Source: 66-474 sp963771735 (GTDB taxonomy: Bacteria > Pseudomonadota > Gammaproteobacteria > Xanthomonadales > Rhodanobacteraceae). From it: a stretch of DNA of 64,000 nt. How positions within the stretch are numbered: the first letter of the stretch is position 1; each line of letters opens with the position of its first letter. The DNA lies in assembly GCA_963771735.1 (NCBI GenBank), contig CAVYUN010000004.1:367609-431608 (forward strand), written 5' to 3'. The position numbers and the translations under genes are program-made. Below are positions 26,301 through 34,993 of the stretch, piece by piece. The notes below the pieces were generated by a model. The model searched no databases and was not told the DNA's origin. It saw only the letters and a program-made list of their open reading frames with translations.

Positions 26301-28314
26301 AGGTTCCGCGGGTTACGACCACAAGGCCATGGGCATCACCGCCAAGGGAGCGTGGGAATCGGTGAAGCGGCATTTCCGCGCGCTCGGCCACGATTGCCAG
26401 GCCGAGGATTTCACTTGCGCCGGCATCGGCGACATGTCCGGCGACGTGTTCGGCAATGGCATGTTGCTCTCGCGCCACATCAAGTTGGTGGCGGCGTTCG
26501 ACCATCGCCATATCTTCATCGACCCGAGCCCGGACCCGGCAAGTTCCTTCGCCGAGCGCGAGCGCATGTTCAAGTTGCCGCGTTCGTCGTGGGACGATTA
26601 CGACAAGTCGAAAATCTCCGCGGGCGGCGGCGTGTTCGCGCGCAGCCTCAAGGCCATAACGATCACGCCTGAAATACATGCCGCACTCGGCATTGCCGAC
26701 GGCGTCGAATCGTTGTCGCCCACCGACCTCATTACCGCGATCCTGAAAGCACCGGTCGACCTGCTGTGGAACGGCGGCATCGGCACCTACGTCAAGGCGG
26801 CGTCCGAGAGCAACGCCGACGTGGGCGATCGTGCCAACAACTCGCTGCGCATCAATGGCGACGACCTGCGCTGCAAGGTCGTGGGTGAGGGCGGCAACCT
26901 CGGCCTCACCCAGAAGGCCCGCATCGAGGCCGCGCAGCGCGGCGTGCTGCTGAACACCGATTTCATCGACAACTCGGCCGGCGTGGATACCTCGGATCAC
27001 GAGGTCAACATCAAGATCCTCCTCAACGACGCGGTGCAGCGCGGCGAGATGGACATCGACGCGCGCAACGCGCTGCTGCATTCGATGACCGACGAAGTCG
27101 AGAAACTGGTGCTGTGGGACAACTATCGCCAGAACGTCGCGATCAGCCTGATGGAACACATGTCGGTTGCGCGGATCGGTTCCAAGGGGCATTTCATCCG
27201 CACCCTGGAATCTCGCGGCCAGCTCGACCGCCAGATCGAATCGTTGCCCTCGGACGCCGAATTGGCCGAACGCCGCACCCACCACCAGGGGCTGACCCGT
27301 CCGGAACTGTCGGTGCTGCTGTCGTATTCCAAGATCGTGCTGTACCAGCAACTGCTGGATTCCGATGTGCCCGAGGATCCGTTCCTGTCGCACGAACTGG
27401 TGCGCTATTTCCCGCGGCCGTTGCACGAAAAGTTCGCCGAGCACATGCAGCGTCACCGCCTCAAGCGCGAGATCATCGCGACCGCGGTGACCAACTCGAT
27501 CGTCAACCGGATGGGCGCGACCTTCGTGCTGCGCACCCAGGAAGACACCGGACACACCGCGGCGGCGGTGGTCAAGGCGTACAATGCGGCGCGCCAGATC
27601 CTGCACACGCGCGAACTGTGGTCGGGCATCGATGCGCTGGATGGCAAGGTCAGCGAGGCCGCGCAGATCGACGCGCTGATGAAGTTGTGGTCGCTGTTGC
27701 GCCACATGTCGCGCTGGCTGCTCAACCGTCCGGGCGCGTCGCTCGGCATCACCGACCTGGTCGAACGCTACCAGCCCGGCATGGACAAGCTGCGTGCGGC
27801 GTTGCCTGATGCCTTGAGTGAAACCGGGCGGGCGTCGTGGGACGTGGATCAGGAGAAATGGCAGGGACTCGGTTTCCCCGTCGAACTTGCGCGCAAGCTG
27901 GCGACCATCCCCACGCTGGAAGTGGCCATGGACGTCATCGAAACCTCGCTGGATACGGATCGCCCGGTCGGGCATGTCGCGCGCGTATTCTTCGATCTCG
28001 GTGAGGCACTGGACATCGAGTGGTTGCGTCGGCAGATCGAGAAGCTGTCGGTGGAAAGCCGCTGGCATGCCCAGGCGCGCGGGGCATTGCGCGACGAGCT
28101 GGCGGTGCAACAGCGCGCGATGGTGGGCCAGATCCTGGCGTCCGAGCAGGGCAGCCAGACCGCTGACGGCGCCGTGTCGGCTTGGCTGGAACGCGACGAT
28201 CCGCAGTTGCAATTCACGCGCGGCATGCTCGACGAGATACGCGGAGTGGACGTCGATTATCCGATCGCCTCGGTGGCGTTGCGGCGGCTGGCGCAGATCG
28301 CCCAGTCAGGCTGA
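23362..28314 (+). CDS. NAD-specific glutamate dehydrogenase (large, about 180 kDa type)
   Basis: 1650 residues from the ATG at 23362 (MNALRAPAGGNEV); an in-frame ATG at 23329 adds 11 residues and no strong ribosome site decides between them. It is the GDH180 family, with a long N-terminal regulatory region including ACT-like folds (PHSVIEVITDDVPFLVDS about residue 95), then the catalytic core near 840-1230: GPVARGGLRWSDRREDFRTE, VPVGSKGGF, the nucleotide site CAGIGDMSGDVFGNGML and VVGEGGNLGLTQ. It oxidatively deaminates glutamate to 2-oxoglutarate for catabolism. It stands alone, divergent from the RND operon and convergent with nadK. Confidence 0.93.
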   Translation: MNALRAPAGGNEVAAIAAAVRGMVDPPDAATAEKFANLTCSELGPEELARRGVDGWAAMCADLFRWVRSRPAGHASVRAFNPDPSHNGWRCPHSVIEVITDDVPFLVDSLEMVIRGEGLRLHRLIHPVMDIGRGAGGTMTAVAACGDGGSAESVMHAEIDCVDAATLGKLQALTEVALADVQAAVRDWQAMHDKMLAIADALPAEKSPLDAEEIAEGQAFLRWAADNHFTFLGYREYDVVADRGDELLQARAGSGLGILRNPDLATAPRSTKSLVATRLPQSGSMDAIILTKTNARSRVHRSGYMDYIGVLRFDDKGKPVGESRFLGLYTSTSYMRRPQDVPLVRKKFESAEKRSGLRPQSHSGKAFRSILETLPRDELLQASSDELYALASGIFDLNERRRARLFVRRDAYGRFFSCLVFIPRDHYSAKVGERVKDMLREALHGAHVDSMVQIGDAPMARMHVVVRPRAGDHVNVDVTALESKLAPIVRNWHDELRDALVGGLGEERGAQLASRWGSALGSAYIEDATAARAAEDVGILTEMTGNNEDMRLALHDSYRKPGELHFKIFRSGSDIPLSDALPLLENAGLKVDTEQVHALELHGSKACIQDFVVRPASPLKFKLKDVHARFEDAFGAIWHGQAESDRFNTLLLEAGLGWRQIAMLRGYCKYQQQVGTPFSQAYMEETLNRYPMIAGLLVELFEAKFDPQREAGDADSRNRAREALRHELVTLTPKAVVDSNPDFIERVAALLEKSREVQVEGLINAIKALLVNVSSLDDDRILRGFMSLIRATLRTNYFQLHDGRAAEYISYKFDSQQVPDVPKPVPYREIWVYAPRVEGVHLRFGPVARGGLRWSDRREDFRTEVLGLVKAQMVKNTVIVPVGSKGGFFVKKPPASGERDAVLAEGIACYKLFINGLLDITDNIDTAADKVLHPSDVVRHDADDPYLVVAADKGTATFSDIANGISIEHGYWLGDAFASGGSAGYDHKAMGITAKGAWESVKRHFRALGHDCQAEDFTCAGIGDMSGDVFGNGMLLSRHIKLVAAFDHRHIFIDPSPDPASSFAERERMFKLPRSSWDDYDKSKISAGGGVFARSLKAITITPEIHAALGIADGVESLSPTDLITAILKAPVDLLWNGGIGTYVKAASESNADVGDRANNSLRINGDDLRCKVVGEGGNLGLTQKARIEAAQRGVLLNTDFIDNSAGVDTSDHEVNIKILLNDAVQRGEMDIDARNALLHSMTDEVEKLVLWDNYRQNVAISLMEHMSVARIGSKGHFIRTLESRGQLDRQIESLPSDAELAERRTHHQGLTRPELSVLLSYSKIVLYQQLLDSDVPEDPFLSHELVRYFPRPLHEKFAEHMQRHRLKREIIATAVTNSIVNRMGATFVLRTQEDTGHTAAAVVKAYNAARQILHTRELWSGIDALDGKVSEAAQIDALMKLWSLLRHMSRWLLNRPGASLGITDLVERYQPGMDKLRAALPDALSETGRASWDVDQEKWQGLGFPVELARKLATIPTLEVAMDVIETSLDTDRPVGHVARVFFDLGEALDIEWLRRQIEKLSVESRWHAQARGALRDELAVQQRAMVGQILASEQGSQTADGAVSAWLERDDPQLQFTRGMLDEIRGVDVDYPIASVALRRLAQIAQSG

Positions 28315-28444
28315 GGACGCGGATTTCTGCATATTTCCTTCGCTGGATGCCTGCGGATCCCGCCGTATCCAGCGGTGTTTCGCGTCGACGTCGAGCGAAT
28401 ACGCTTCGCTCGATGGACGGGGCCACCCCACACGCGGCGGCGGC

Positions 28445-29236
28445 TTACAACTCGAACTGCTCGTCGAGGATCCGTTGTGCCAGGTTGCGTTCGGGATCGA
28501 ACAGCAGCGTGATGGCGCGTTCGCGCGCCTCGCGTACCTGGATGTCCACGGCATCGCGCACCTCGTGGAAATCCGCGGTCGCGCTGACTGGCCGGTGGCC
28601 CGGTTCCAGCGTGCGCAATCCGATCCGCGTCGTGGCCGGCAACAACGCGCCACGCCAGCGGCGTGGCCGGAACGGGCTGATCGGCGTCAGCGCCAGCACG
28701 TTGGCGTCGAGCGGCAGGATCGGCCCGTGCGCGGACAGGTTGTAGGCGGTGGAACCCGCTGGCGTCGCGACCAGCAGGCCGTCGCAGATCAGGTCGGCCA
28801 GCTTCACTTCGCCGTTCAGCGCGACCTCGATGTGGGCGGCCTGGTTGGTCTGCCGCAGCAGCGATATTTCGTTGAAGGCAAGCGCCGTGATCTGGTTGCC
28901 GTCACGCTGGGTGACGCGCATTTCCAGTGGATGCAATACCGCGGGATGCGCCGTGGCGATGCGCGCCGGCAGATCGTCGGGTTGATACAGGTTCATCAGG
29001 AACCCGACGCGGCCCAGTTTCATTCCGTACACCGGCAGACCCTGCCCGAGTTGCGCGTGCAGGGTGCGTAGCATGAAACCGTCGCCGCCCAGCGCCACGA
29101 TCACGTCGGCATCGTCGGGAGCCACCGCGCCATAGCGTTCCTGCAGCGCGTCGCAGGCCGCGCGCGCCTTGTCGGACGCCGAGGCGACGAAAGCAAGCCG
29201 CGGATCGGCGGCGACGGGGCGCGGTGCGGTGGCCAT
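28445..29236 (-). CDS. nadK: NAD kinase
   Basis: 263 residues. The diagnostic motifs are present: VIVALGGDGFMLRTLH (about residue 47), the substrate motif FNEISLLR, and VATPAGSTAYNLSAHGPILP. NAD kinase phosphorylates NAD to NADP, using ATP or polyphosphate, and sets the NADP pool. It is convergent with the glutamate dehydrogenase gene across 130 bp that show no terminator. It lies 62 bp downstream of fimX on the same strand. Confidence 0.95.
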   Translation of the reverse strand: MATAPRPVAADPRLAFVASASDKARAACDALQERYGAVAPDDADVIVALGGDGFMLRTLHAQLGQGLPVYGMKLGRVGFLMNLYQPDDLPARIATAHPAVLHPLEMRVTQRDGNQITALAFNEISLLRQTNQAAHIEVALNGEVKLADLICDGLLVATPAGSTAYNLSAHGPILPLDANVLALTPISPFRPRRWRGALLPATTRIGLRTLEPGHRPVSATADFHEVRDAVDIQVREARERAITLLFDPERNLAQRILDEQFEL

Positions 29237-29298
29237 GCGCCAAGTGTGCCTTGATCGCGGCGATTAGGAAACTCCGCTCAGCCTGTGGCCTGAGCTGC

Positions 29299-31368
29299 TC
29301 ACGTCACGTAACGCATCTCCGGTGACGGCACGGCCAGGAAGTTGCCCTGTGCGAAATTGACGCCGGCCGAGAACAGGGTCGGCATGCTGGAAGCCTCTTC
29401 GATCCATTCGACCATGGTGCGTTTGCCCGCCGCGTGTGCCTGCGAGCACAGCTCGCGCACCTTCAATTCGTTTTCCGAATGGTGGGCCAAGTCGGTGGTC
29501 AGCGCGCGGTCGATCTTCAGGTAGTCGGCGTCGATGTGCTTGAGTGTCTGGAACGAGTTGAGGCCGGAGCCGAACTGCTCCAGCTCGAAGCCGCCGCCGC
29601 TCTTGCGCCAGCGCTCGACGAAATCATGTGCCGGCTTGAGGCAGGTCATCACCTTGGCCTCGGGGACTTCGAACACCAGTTGCGAGGCATTGACGCCGGC
29701 GGCTGAAAGTTTTTCCTCCACCCAATTCGCCAGTGTTTCGTCGTGCAGGGTCAGCGTGGACAGCTTGACGAACAAGGTGGTCGGCGGTGATTGCTTGCCG
29801 CGTTTGCCCAGCGCGGCGATGGCGTGCTCGATCACCCAGCGGTCGATCGCGAGCAGGCGATCATTGCGTTCGGCGATGGGCATGAAATGCGCAGGCATGA
29901 CTTCTTCGGTGGGGCCGCGCATGCGCAGCAGTACCTCGAAGAACTCGCCTTCCTCGCCCTGCAGGCTGATGATGGGCTGGTAATAAAGCACGAAGCCGTC
30001 GTGCTCGAGGGCGTCGTCGATCATGTCCAGCCATTGCTGTTCGCGTGCGGCCTCGGCCTTGTCGGCTGCGGCGGGATCGTGGATGTCGATGCGATTGCCG
30101 CCCTGGCCCGCTGCAGCCCGCAGCGCATCATCGGCCTGCGACAGCAGGATCTGAGATTTTGCGTTCTTCTCGCCGAGCAGGCTGCCGCCGATGCTGATGG
30201 TGAGGCTGGTGGATTTGCCGCCCGCTTCGATGATCGCTGCCTCGATGCCGCTGCGCAGGGACTCGGCGAGCTTCTGCACCTCTGCCAGCGGGCTGCCTGA
30301 CAGCAGGATGCCGAACGCGTGATCGCTGATGCGCCCGGCGCTGTCACTGGCGCGCAGGCGCTGCTTGATGGTGCCGGCCAGCGCGCGCAGCACGTCGTCC
30401 GCGCCGGTGATGCCGACGGTGTCGAGGACCAGCCGGTAATTGTCCGGCTCGAGCAGCAGCAAGGCCTGGTCGGTGGTGCCCCTGATGGCCCGCGCGACGG
30501 CTTCGTCGATGAGTTCGATGAAGTGGGCGCGGTTGGAAAGCCCCGTAACCGAATCCTGGGTTTTCAGTCGACGCAGTTCTTCTTCGGTCTCGCGGTTGGA
30601 GGCCGGCAACCGGAACACGATCTGCTGGCAGGGTTCGCCCTCGTACGTCGCAGGCGAGAACTCCATCACCGCTTCGAAGGTGCTGCCGTCCGTGCGCCGG
30701 GCCGTCAGGTCCAGCCGCGGCGGCGGCTTCTCGCCGCGCGCGAGGCGTTTCAGCAGGTCCTTGAAATCCGCCATGTGCTGCGGCGCGATCAGGTCGAGGA
30801 TGGTCAGGCCCTCGACGTCCTCGAAGCCCTCGAAACCGAACATTTCGAGGTAGGCGTTGTTGGCGCGTACGTGGGTGCCTTCGTGGATGTAGGCGATCGG
30901 ATCCCGCGAGGAATCGAGCAGTGAATCGCAGCGGCGCTCGGATTCACGCAATGCCGCTTCGAGTTTGCGCACGTTGCGACGGGTGCCCAGCGCATCCAGT
31001 TCGCGGCGCACGACTGCCTGCAGCTGATCCTGGCGCTTGCGCAGCGCGATGCCGCGGATGCTGCCATGCGTCAGGATTTCGGCAACCAGGTCGTCGGTGA
31101 GCGTGTCCGTGAGGGCCAGCAACGCGACGTCCTTGCCGGTGGCGTTGAGCGCCTGCGCGATGACCCCGATGGAAATGTCCTTGCAGGCGGGATTGGCCAG
31201 CACCAGATCCGGGGTGAAGGATTCCAATGACGCGGCAAGCTCTTCCTCGGTGGAAATGCGCTGGGGCCGCAGGGCGATGCCACTGTTACGCAGCACGCTG
31301 ATGATCTGCTCGGCGTCCTCGGCCTGATCTTCGGCGATGATCAGTTTGGTAATCGGTTCAGGCAACAT
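29299..31368 (-). CDS. fimX: FimX-type degenerate GGDEF/EAL regulator of type IV pili
   Basis: 689 residues, almost the length of Pseudomonas FimX. Order: a receiver-like domain (1-125) lacking the phosphoacceptor Asp (LVLANP), a PAS domain (about 145-260), a GGDEF domain (about 270-430) in which GGDEF is replaced by SDHAF, and an EAL domain (about 445-689) in which EAL reads EVL (FFEVLLRM), DDFG reads EQFG and VAEGVE reads VEWIEE. All catalytic motifs are lost, as in FimX, which senses c-di-GMP through the EAL domain and promotes pilus assembly and twitching through PilZ and PilB. No other pilus gene is adjacent; fimV lies about 28 kb away. Confidence 0.88.
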   Translation of the reverse strand: MLPEPITKLIIAEDQAEDAEQIISVLRNSGIALRPQRISTEEELAASLESFTPDLVLANPACKDISIGVIAQALNATGKDVALLALTDTLTDDLVAEILTHGSIRGIALRKRQDQLQAVVRRELDALGTRRNVRKLEAALRESERRCDSLLDSSRDPIAYIHEGTHVRANNAYLEMFGFEGFEDVEGLTILDLIAPQHMADFKDLLKRLARGEKPPPRLDLTARRTDGSTFEAVMEFSPATYEGEPCQQIVFRLPASNRETEEELRRLKTQDSVTGLSNRAHFIELIDEAVARAIRGTTDQALLLLEPDNYRLVLDTVGITGADDVLRALAGTIKQRLRASDSAGRISDHAFGILLSGSPLAEVQKLAESLRSGIEAAIIEAGGKSTSLTISIGGSLLGEKNAKSQILLSQADDALRAAAGQGGNRIDIHDPAAADKAEAAREQQWLDMIDDALEHDGFVLYYQPIISLQGEEGEFFEVLLRMRGPTEEVMPAHFMPIAERNDRLLAIDRWVIEHAIAALGKRGKQSPPTTLFVKLSTLTLHDETLANWVEEKLSAAGVNASQLVFEVPEAKVMTCLKPAHDFVERWRKSGGGFELEQFGSGLNSFQTLKHIDADYLKIDRALTTDLAHHSENELKVRELCSQAHAAGKRTMVEWIEEASSMPTLFSAGVNFAQGNFLAVPSPEMRYVT

Positions 31369-31546
31369 TCGAGGCCTTGCACTGCGCGGACCTTCGGGTC
31401 ACGTGTCGCATCCGGCAGCCTGGGTGCTGGGACATGGCTGCCTTAGCTTGATCTCGATCCTGCCGAGGTCCGGGGCAGGCCGTCACGATAATGGTTTCAA
31501 TTCCCGCTTTTGTACCCGATACGAAGCGGCGACGCCAGCCACCGTA

Positions 31547-32557
31547 TCAGACCGGACGCTTGGCGGGCTCGCCCGGCAACTCGCGGACCAGCCGCGGGAC
31601 CAGGTAGCCCGGAAGGCGCGCGCGCATCCTATCGACCAGTTCGCGGGCGCGCGTATCGGGCACCTCGAAGTGGGCGGCGCCGCGTACCCGGTCGAGCTGG
31701 TGCAGGTAATACGGCAACACTCCTAGTGCGAAAAGGCGCTCGGAGAGGTTGGCCAGTACCTCGGCGTCGTCGTTGATACCGCGCAGCAGCACCGACTGGT
31801 TGAGCAACGTGACGCCGGCTGCGCGCAGGCGCGCGCAGGCTGCGCCGACGTCGGCATCCAGTTCGTTCGGATGGTTGGCGTGGATGACCATCACGCGTTG
31901 CAGCGGCAGCGCGGCCAGCCAGGCGCACAAGGCTGTGTCTATGCGTTCGGGCAGCACCACCGGCAAACGCGAATGCAGGCGCAAACGGATGACGTGCGGC
32001 AGGTCGCGAAGTGCTCTGGTCAGGTCTGTCAATTTTTGTGTCGAGAGTACCAGCGGATCGCCGCCGGAGAGAATCACCTCGCGAATCGAGGTATCGGCGG
32101 CGAGGCAGTCGACGGCTTCCCGCCAGGCATGCGCGGCGGCGAGTTCCTCGGCATACGGAAAATGCCGGCGAAAACAGTAGCGGCAGTTGACGGCGCAGGA
32201 GCCGGCCGCGATCAGCAGGGCGCGGCCATCGTATTTGTGCAGGACACCGTATCCCTTGATCGCGTCGAGGTCGCCCACCGCGTCGTCGGTGTAGCCCGGT
32301 GCCTCGTCCAGTTCGGCCAGTTGCGGCAGCACTTGGAGAAGCAGAGGGTCGGACGGGTCGCCGCGACGCATGCGTTCGGCGAATCCGCGCGGAACCCTGA
32401 GGGCAAAACCGGCATCGTTCGCGGGCAGGCGTGGCGCAAGCTGCGGCAGGTCCAGCAGCTCGAGCAATTCGCGTGGTTCCGTGATGGCGTCACGCAGGCT
32501 TTGGCGCCAGTCGGGCAAGGCGTCCGGCTGCGTGGATGCGCCGATTGCGGTTATCAT
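31547..32557 (-). CDS. epmB: EF-P beta-lysylation protein EpmB (lysine 2,3-aminomutase-like)
   Basis: 336 residues from ATG 32557. It is a radical SAM enzyme: the [4Fe-4S] motif is CAVNCRYCFRRHFPY (about residue 110), followed by REVILSGGDPLVLS and the PLP-dependent aminomutase core up to NQSVLLRGINDD and LPYYLHQLDRVRG. EpmB converts alpha-lysine to beta-lysine, which EpmA attaches to EF-P. It is divergent from efp, its target, across 107 bp. The epmA ligase is not in this window. Confidence 0.95.
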   Translation of the reverse strand: MITAIGASTQPDALPDWRQSLRDAITEPRELLELLDLPQLAPRLPANDAGFALRVPRGFAERMRRGDPSDPLLLQVLPQLAELDEAPGYTDDAVGDLDAIKGYGVLHKYDGRALLIAAGSCAVNCRYCFRRHFPYAEELAAAHAWREAVDCLAADTSIREVILSGGDPLVLSTQKLTDLTRALRDLPHVIRLRLHSRLPVVLPERIDTALCAWLAALPLQRVMVIHANHPNELDADVGAACARLRAAGVTLLNQSVLLRGINDDAEVLANLSERLFALGVLPYYLHQLDRVRGAAHFEVPDTRARELVDRMRARLPGYLVPRLVRELPGEPAKRPV

Positions 32558-32664
32558 GTCGGGCCTTGTTGCCGGTTCCGAGGCCGGCCAACCCGTCATT
32601 CTAAATCATCCGCCCAGTCGGCGTTTCGCGTCCGGCTTGGCATTACGCATCCACGGAGCACAGC

Positions 32665-33231
32665 ATGGCCAGTTTCGGTCTCAACGACGTCAAGAACGGT
32701 TTGAAGATCATCGTTGACGGCGATCCCTACGTGATCGTCGGCGCCGATTTCATCAAGCCCGGCAAGGGCCAGGCTTTCACCCGCATCAAGATCCGCAACC
32801 TCAAGAATGGCCGCACCACCGAGAAGACCATGAAGGCGACCGACACGGTCGAGGGCGCCGACGTGGTCGATACCGACATGCAGTATCTCTACAACGACGG
32901 CGAGTTCTGGCACTTCATGGATCCGTCCAGTTTCGAGCAGCACACTGCCGACAAGAATGCCGTGGGCGATGCCGCGCAGTGGCTGAAGGGCGAGGAGGAG
33001 TGCATCGTCACGTTCTGGAACGGCGTCCCTTTGTCGGTCACGCCGCCCAACTTCGTGGAACTGCAGATCGTCGAGACCGATCCCGGCCTGCGTGGTGACA
33101 CTTCGGGTGGCGGCGGCAAGCCGGCCAAGCTCGAAACCGGCGCGACCGTGCGCGTGCCCTTGTTCGTCAATCAGGATGAAGTCATCAAGGTCGACACGCG
33201 GACGGGTGAATACGTCGGTCGCGTGAAATGA
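32665..33231 (+). CDS. efp: elongation factor P
   Basis: 188 residues with three beta-barrel domains. The modified residue is visible as Lys34 in IKPGKGQAFTR, at the tip of domain I, consistent with beta-lysylation by the divergently encoded EpmB. Later motifs include EEECIVTFWNGVPLSVTPP and the end TRTGEYVGRVK. EF-P relieves ribosome stalling at consecutive prolines, and this genome has Pro-rich proteins such as FimV and the TonB-like protein. Confidence 0.97.
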   Translation: MASFGLNDVKNGLKIIVDGDPYVIVGADFIKPGKGQAFTRIKIRNLKNGRTTEKTMKATDTVEGADVVDTDMQYLYNDGEFWHFMDPSSFEQHTADKNAVGDAAQWLKGEEECIVTFWNGVPLSVTPPNFVELQIVETDPGLRGDTSGGGGKPAKLETGATVRVPLFVNQDEVIKVDTRTGEYVGRVK

Positions 33232-33274
33232 TTGATTCGCAGAAAATTCGCGCAGCGGATTTCGTCGCGAATCA

Positions 33275-33340
33275 ATCACCCCGGCGAAGGCCGGGGTCCA
33301 TCCGCAATCTGCATGGATTCCGGCTTGCGCCGGGATGACG
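33275..33340. repeat. dispersed intergenic repeat with two hairpins
   Basis: Two palindromes in tandem: CCCCGGC-GAAG-GCCGGGG and TTCCGGC-TTGC-GCCGGGA, joined by about 25 bp. This is the short repeat often seen between genes in Xanthomonadales and other proteobacteria (its spurious translation on the minus strand contains VIPAQAGIH). It sits just after the efp stop and may act as a transcription barrier. A decayed relative is at 7578-7673. Confidence 0.75.
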
Positions 33341-33360
33341 AGCAAGAGAATGTCGTCATG

Positions 33361-34701
33361 ATGGAACACCCGGCAACGAGTCCATCTCAACCCATCGACC
33401 TTTTGATCTTCGCCCGCTGGATCGTGCCGGTCGAGCCCGATCGCGTGGTGCTTGAGAATCACGCGATCGCGGTCGACCGCGGCGCGATTGTCGAATTGCT
33501 GCCGAACCACGCAGCCGCCGCAAAATATGCGCCGCGCGAACGCGTGGACCTGTCCCAACATGCGTTGATTCCGGGTCTGGTCAACGCGCATACCCACAAC
33601 CCGATGACCCTGCTGCGCGGGCTGGCCGATGATCTGCCGCTGATGACTTGGCTGCAGCAACATATCTGGCCGGTGGAGGCGAAAGTCATCGGGCCGGAAT
33701 TCGTGCGCGACGGCGTGGAACTCGCGATTGCCGAGATGCTGCGCGGCGGCACCACCTGTTGCAACGAGAACTATTTCTTCCCCGACGCCCAGGCCGCGGC
33801 GTACAAGGCGCACGGTTTCCGCGCGCTGGTCGGCTTGCCGGTGATCGAGTTTCCCAGTGCGTGGGCCAGGGATCGCGACGAATATTTCGAACGTGCGCTG
33901 ACCGTGCACGACCAATATCGCGACGACCCGTTGATCGGCACGACCTTCGCGCCGCACGCGCCCTACACGGTTTCCGATGCATCGTTCGAACGCATCCGCA
34001 CGCTTTCGGATCAGCTCGACTTGCCGGTGCACCTGCACTTGATGGAAACCGCGCACGAAGTCGAGGAAAGCAAGCGCGAGCACGGCCTGCGGCCCATGCA
34101 GCGCCTGCAGAAGCTGGGTCTGGTCAACGACCGCCTGATCGCGGTGCACATGACCCAGGTGAGCGATTCGGAGATCGCGACCTGCGCCGAGGCGGGTGTG
34201 TCGGTGGTGCATTGCCCGGAATCCAACCTGAAACTGGCGTCGGGTTTCTGTCCTGCGGAGAAGTTGCGCCGTGGCGGCGTCAACCTTGCACTCGGCACCG
34301 ACGGCTGCGCCTCCAACAACGATCTGGACATGTTCGGCGAGCTGCGTACCGCGGCGTTGCTGGCCAAGGGCGTGGCGGGCGATCCGGCTGCCTTCGACGA
34401 TGCCTTTGCCTTGCGCGCGGCCACGTTGAGCGGCGCGAAGGCCCTGCAACTCGACGCCAGGACCGGTTCCATCGAAGCCGGCAAGCGTGCCGACCTGGTC
34501 GCGGTGCGCATGGACGAAGTCGAAACCCAGCCGCTTTACAATGTGATCTCGCACCTTGCCTACGCGGTCTCGCGCCGCCAGGTCAGTGATGTATGGATCG
34601 ACGGTGTGCGCAAACTCGAAAGTGGCACGCTGGTCGATTTCGACCTTGCCGGCGTGCTGCAGAAGGCTCGCCGCTGGCGCGATCGAATCGCGGTGCTTTG
34701 A
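33361..34701 (+). CDS. TRZ/ATZ family amidohydrolase (probable 5-methylthioadenosine/S-adenosylhomocysteine deaminase)
   Basis: 446 residues from ATG 33361 (a second ATG is at 33358); the longer frame is rejected because it translates the dispersed repeat. The metal-binding amidohydrolase motifs are all present: VNAHTHNPMTLLRG, APHAPYTVSD, HLHLMETAHEVEES, GVSVVHCPESNLKLASG and LGTDGCASNNDLDMFGE. These patterns match MtaD-type deaminases, which convert MTA or SAH to inosine derivatives; other cyclic amidine substrates are possible. It is followed 14 bp later by yciI-ubiG. Confidence 0.85.
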   Translation: MEHPATSPSQPIDLLIFARWIVPVEPDRVVLENHAIAVDRGAIVELLPNHAAAAKYAPRERVDLSQHALIPGLVNAHTHNPMTLLRGLADDLPLMTWLQQHIWPVEAKVIGPEFVRDGVELAIAEMLRGGTTCCNENYFFPDAQAAAYKAHGFRALVGLPVIEFPSAWARDRDEYFERALTVHDQYRDDPLIGTTFAPHAPYTVSDASFERIRTLSDQLDLPVHLHLMETAHEVEESKREHGLRPMQRLQKLGLVNDRLIAVHMTQVSDSEIATCAEAGVSVVHCPESNLKLASGFCPAEKLRRGGVNLALGTDGCASNNDLDMFGELRTAALLAKGVAGDPAAFDDAFALRAATLSGAKALQLDARTGSIEAGKRADLVAVRMDEVETQPLYNVISHLAYAVSRRQVSDVWIDGVRKLESGTLVDFDLAGVLQKARRWRDRIAVL

Positions 34702-34714
34702 TATCCGGAACTCG

Positions 34715-34993
34715 ATGAAACACTACCTCGTGCTTACCCTGCGTACCCCGCAATTCGATCCTGTCGTGATCAAGGCGCATTACGCCCACCTCGAAGCTTT
34801 GCAGGCCCAAGGCGCGCTCGAAGCCTCTGGACCGTTCACCGACCTGTCCGGCGGCGCCTACCTGATCCGTGCTGAATCACTGGAGCAGGCACGCGCGATG
34901 GCATTTGCCGATCCGGTGCATGTGACCGGATCATCGGAAGTCACGGTGCGCGAGTGGGACATCAAATACGTGATGAAGGCACAGGCAGCATGA
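34715..34993 (+). CDS. YciI family protein
   Basis: 92 residues from ATG 34715 (MKHYLVLTLRTPQFD). The small ferredoxin-like YciI fold is suggested by HYAHLEALQAQGALEASGPF (the conserved His and Asp/Glu site), GGAYLIRAESLEQARAMAFADP and the terminal VREWDIKYV. Function is unsettled; relatives are dehydrochlorinases or muconolactone isomerase-like. The last codons overlap the ubiG start (GCATGA), so it belongs to the downstream operon. Confidence 0.85.
   Translation: MKHYLVLTLRTPQFDPVVIKAHYAHLEALQAQGALEASGPFTDLSGGAYLIRAESLEQARAMAFADPVHVTGSSEVTVREWDIKYVMKAQAA

Noticed and set aside
33232..33357. N-terminal extension of the amidohydrolase
   Set aside because: It translates the dispersed hairpin repeat.
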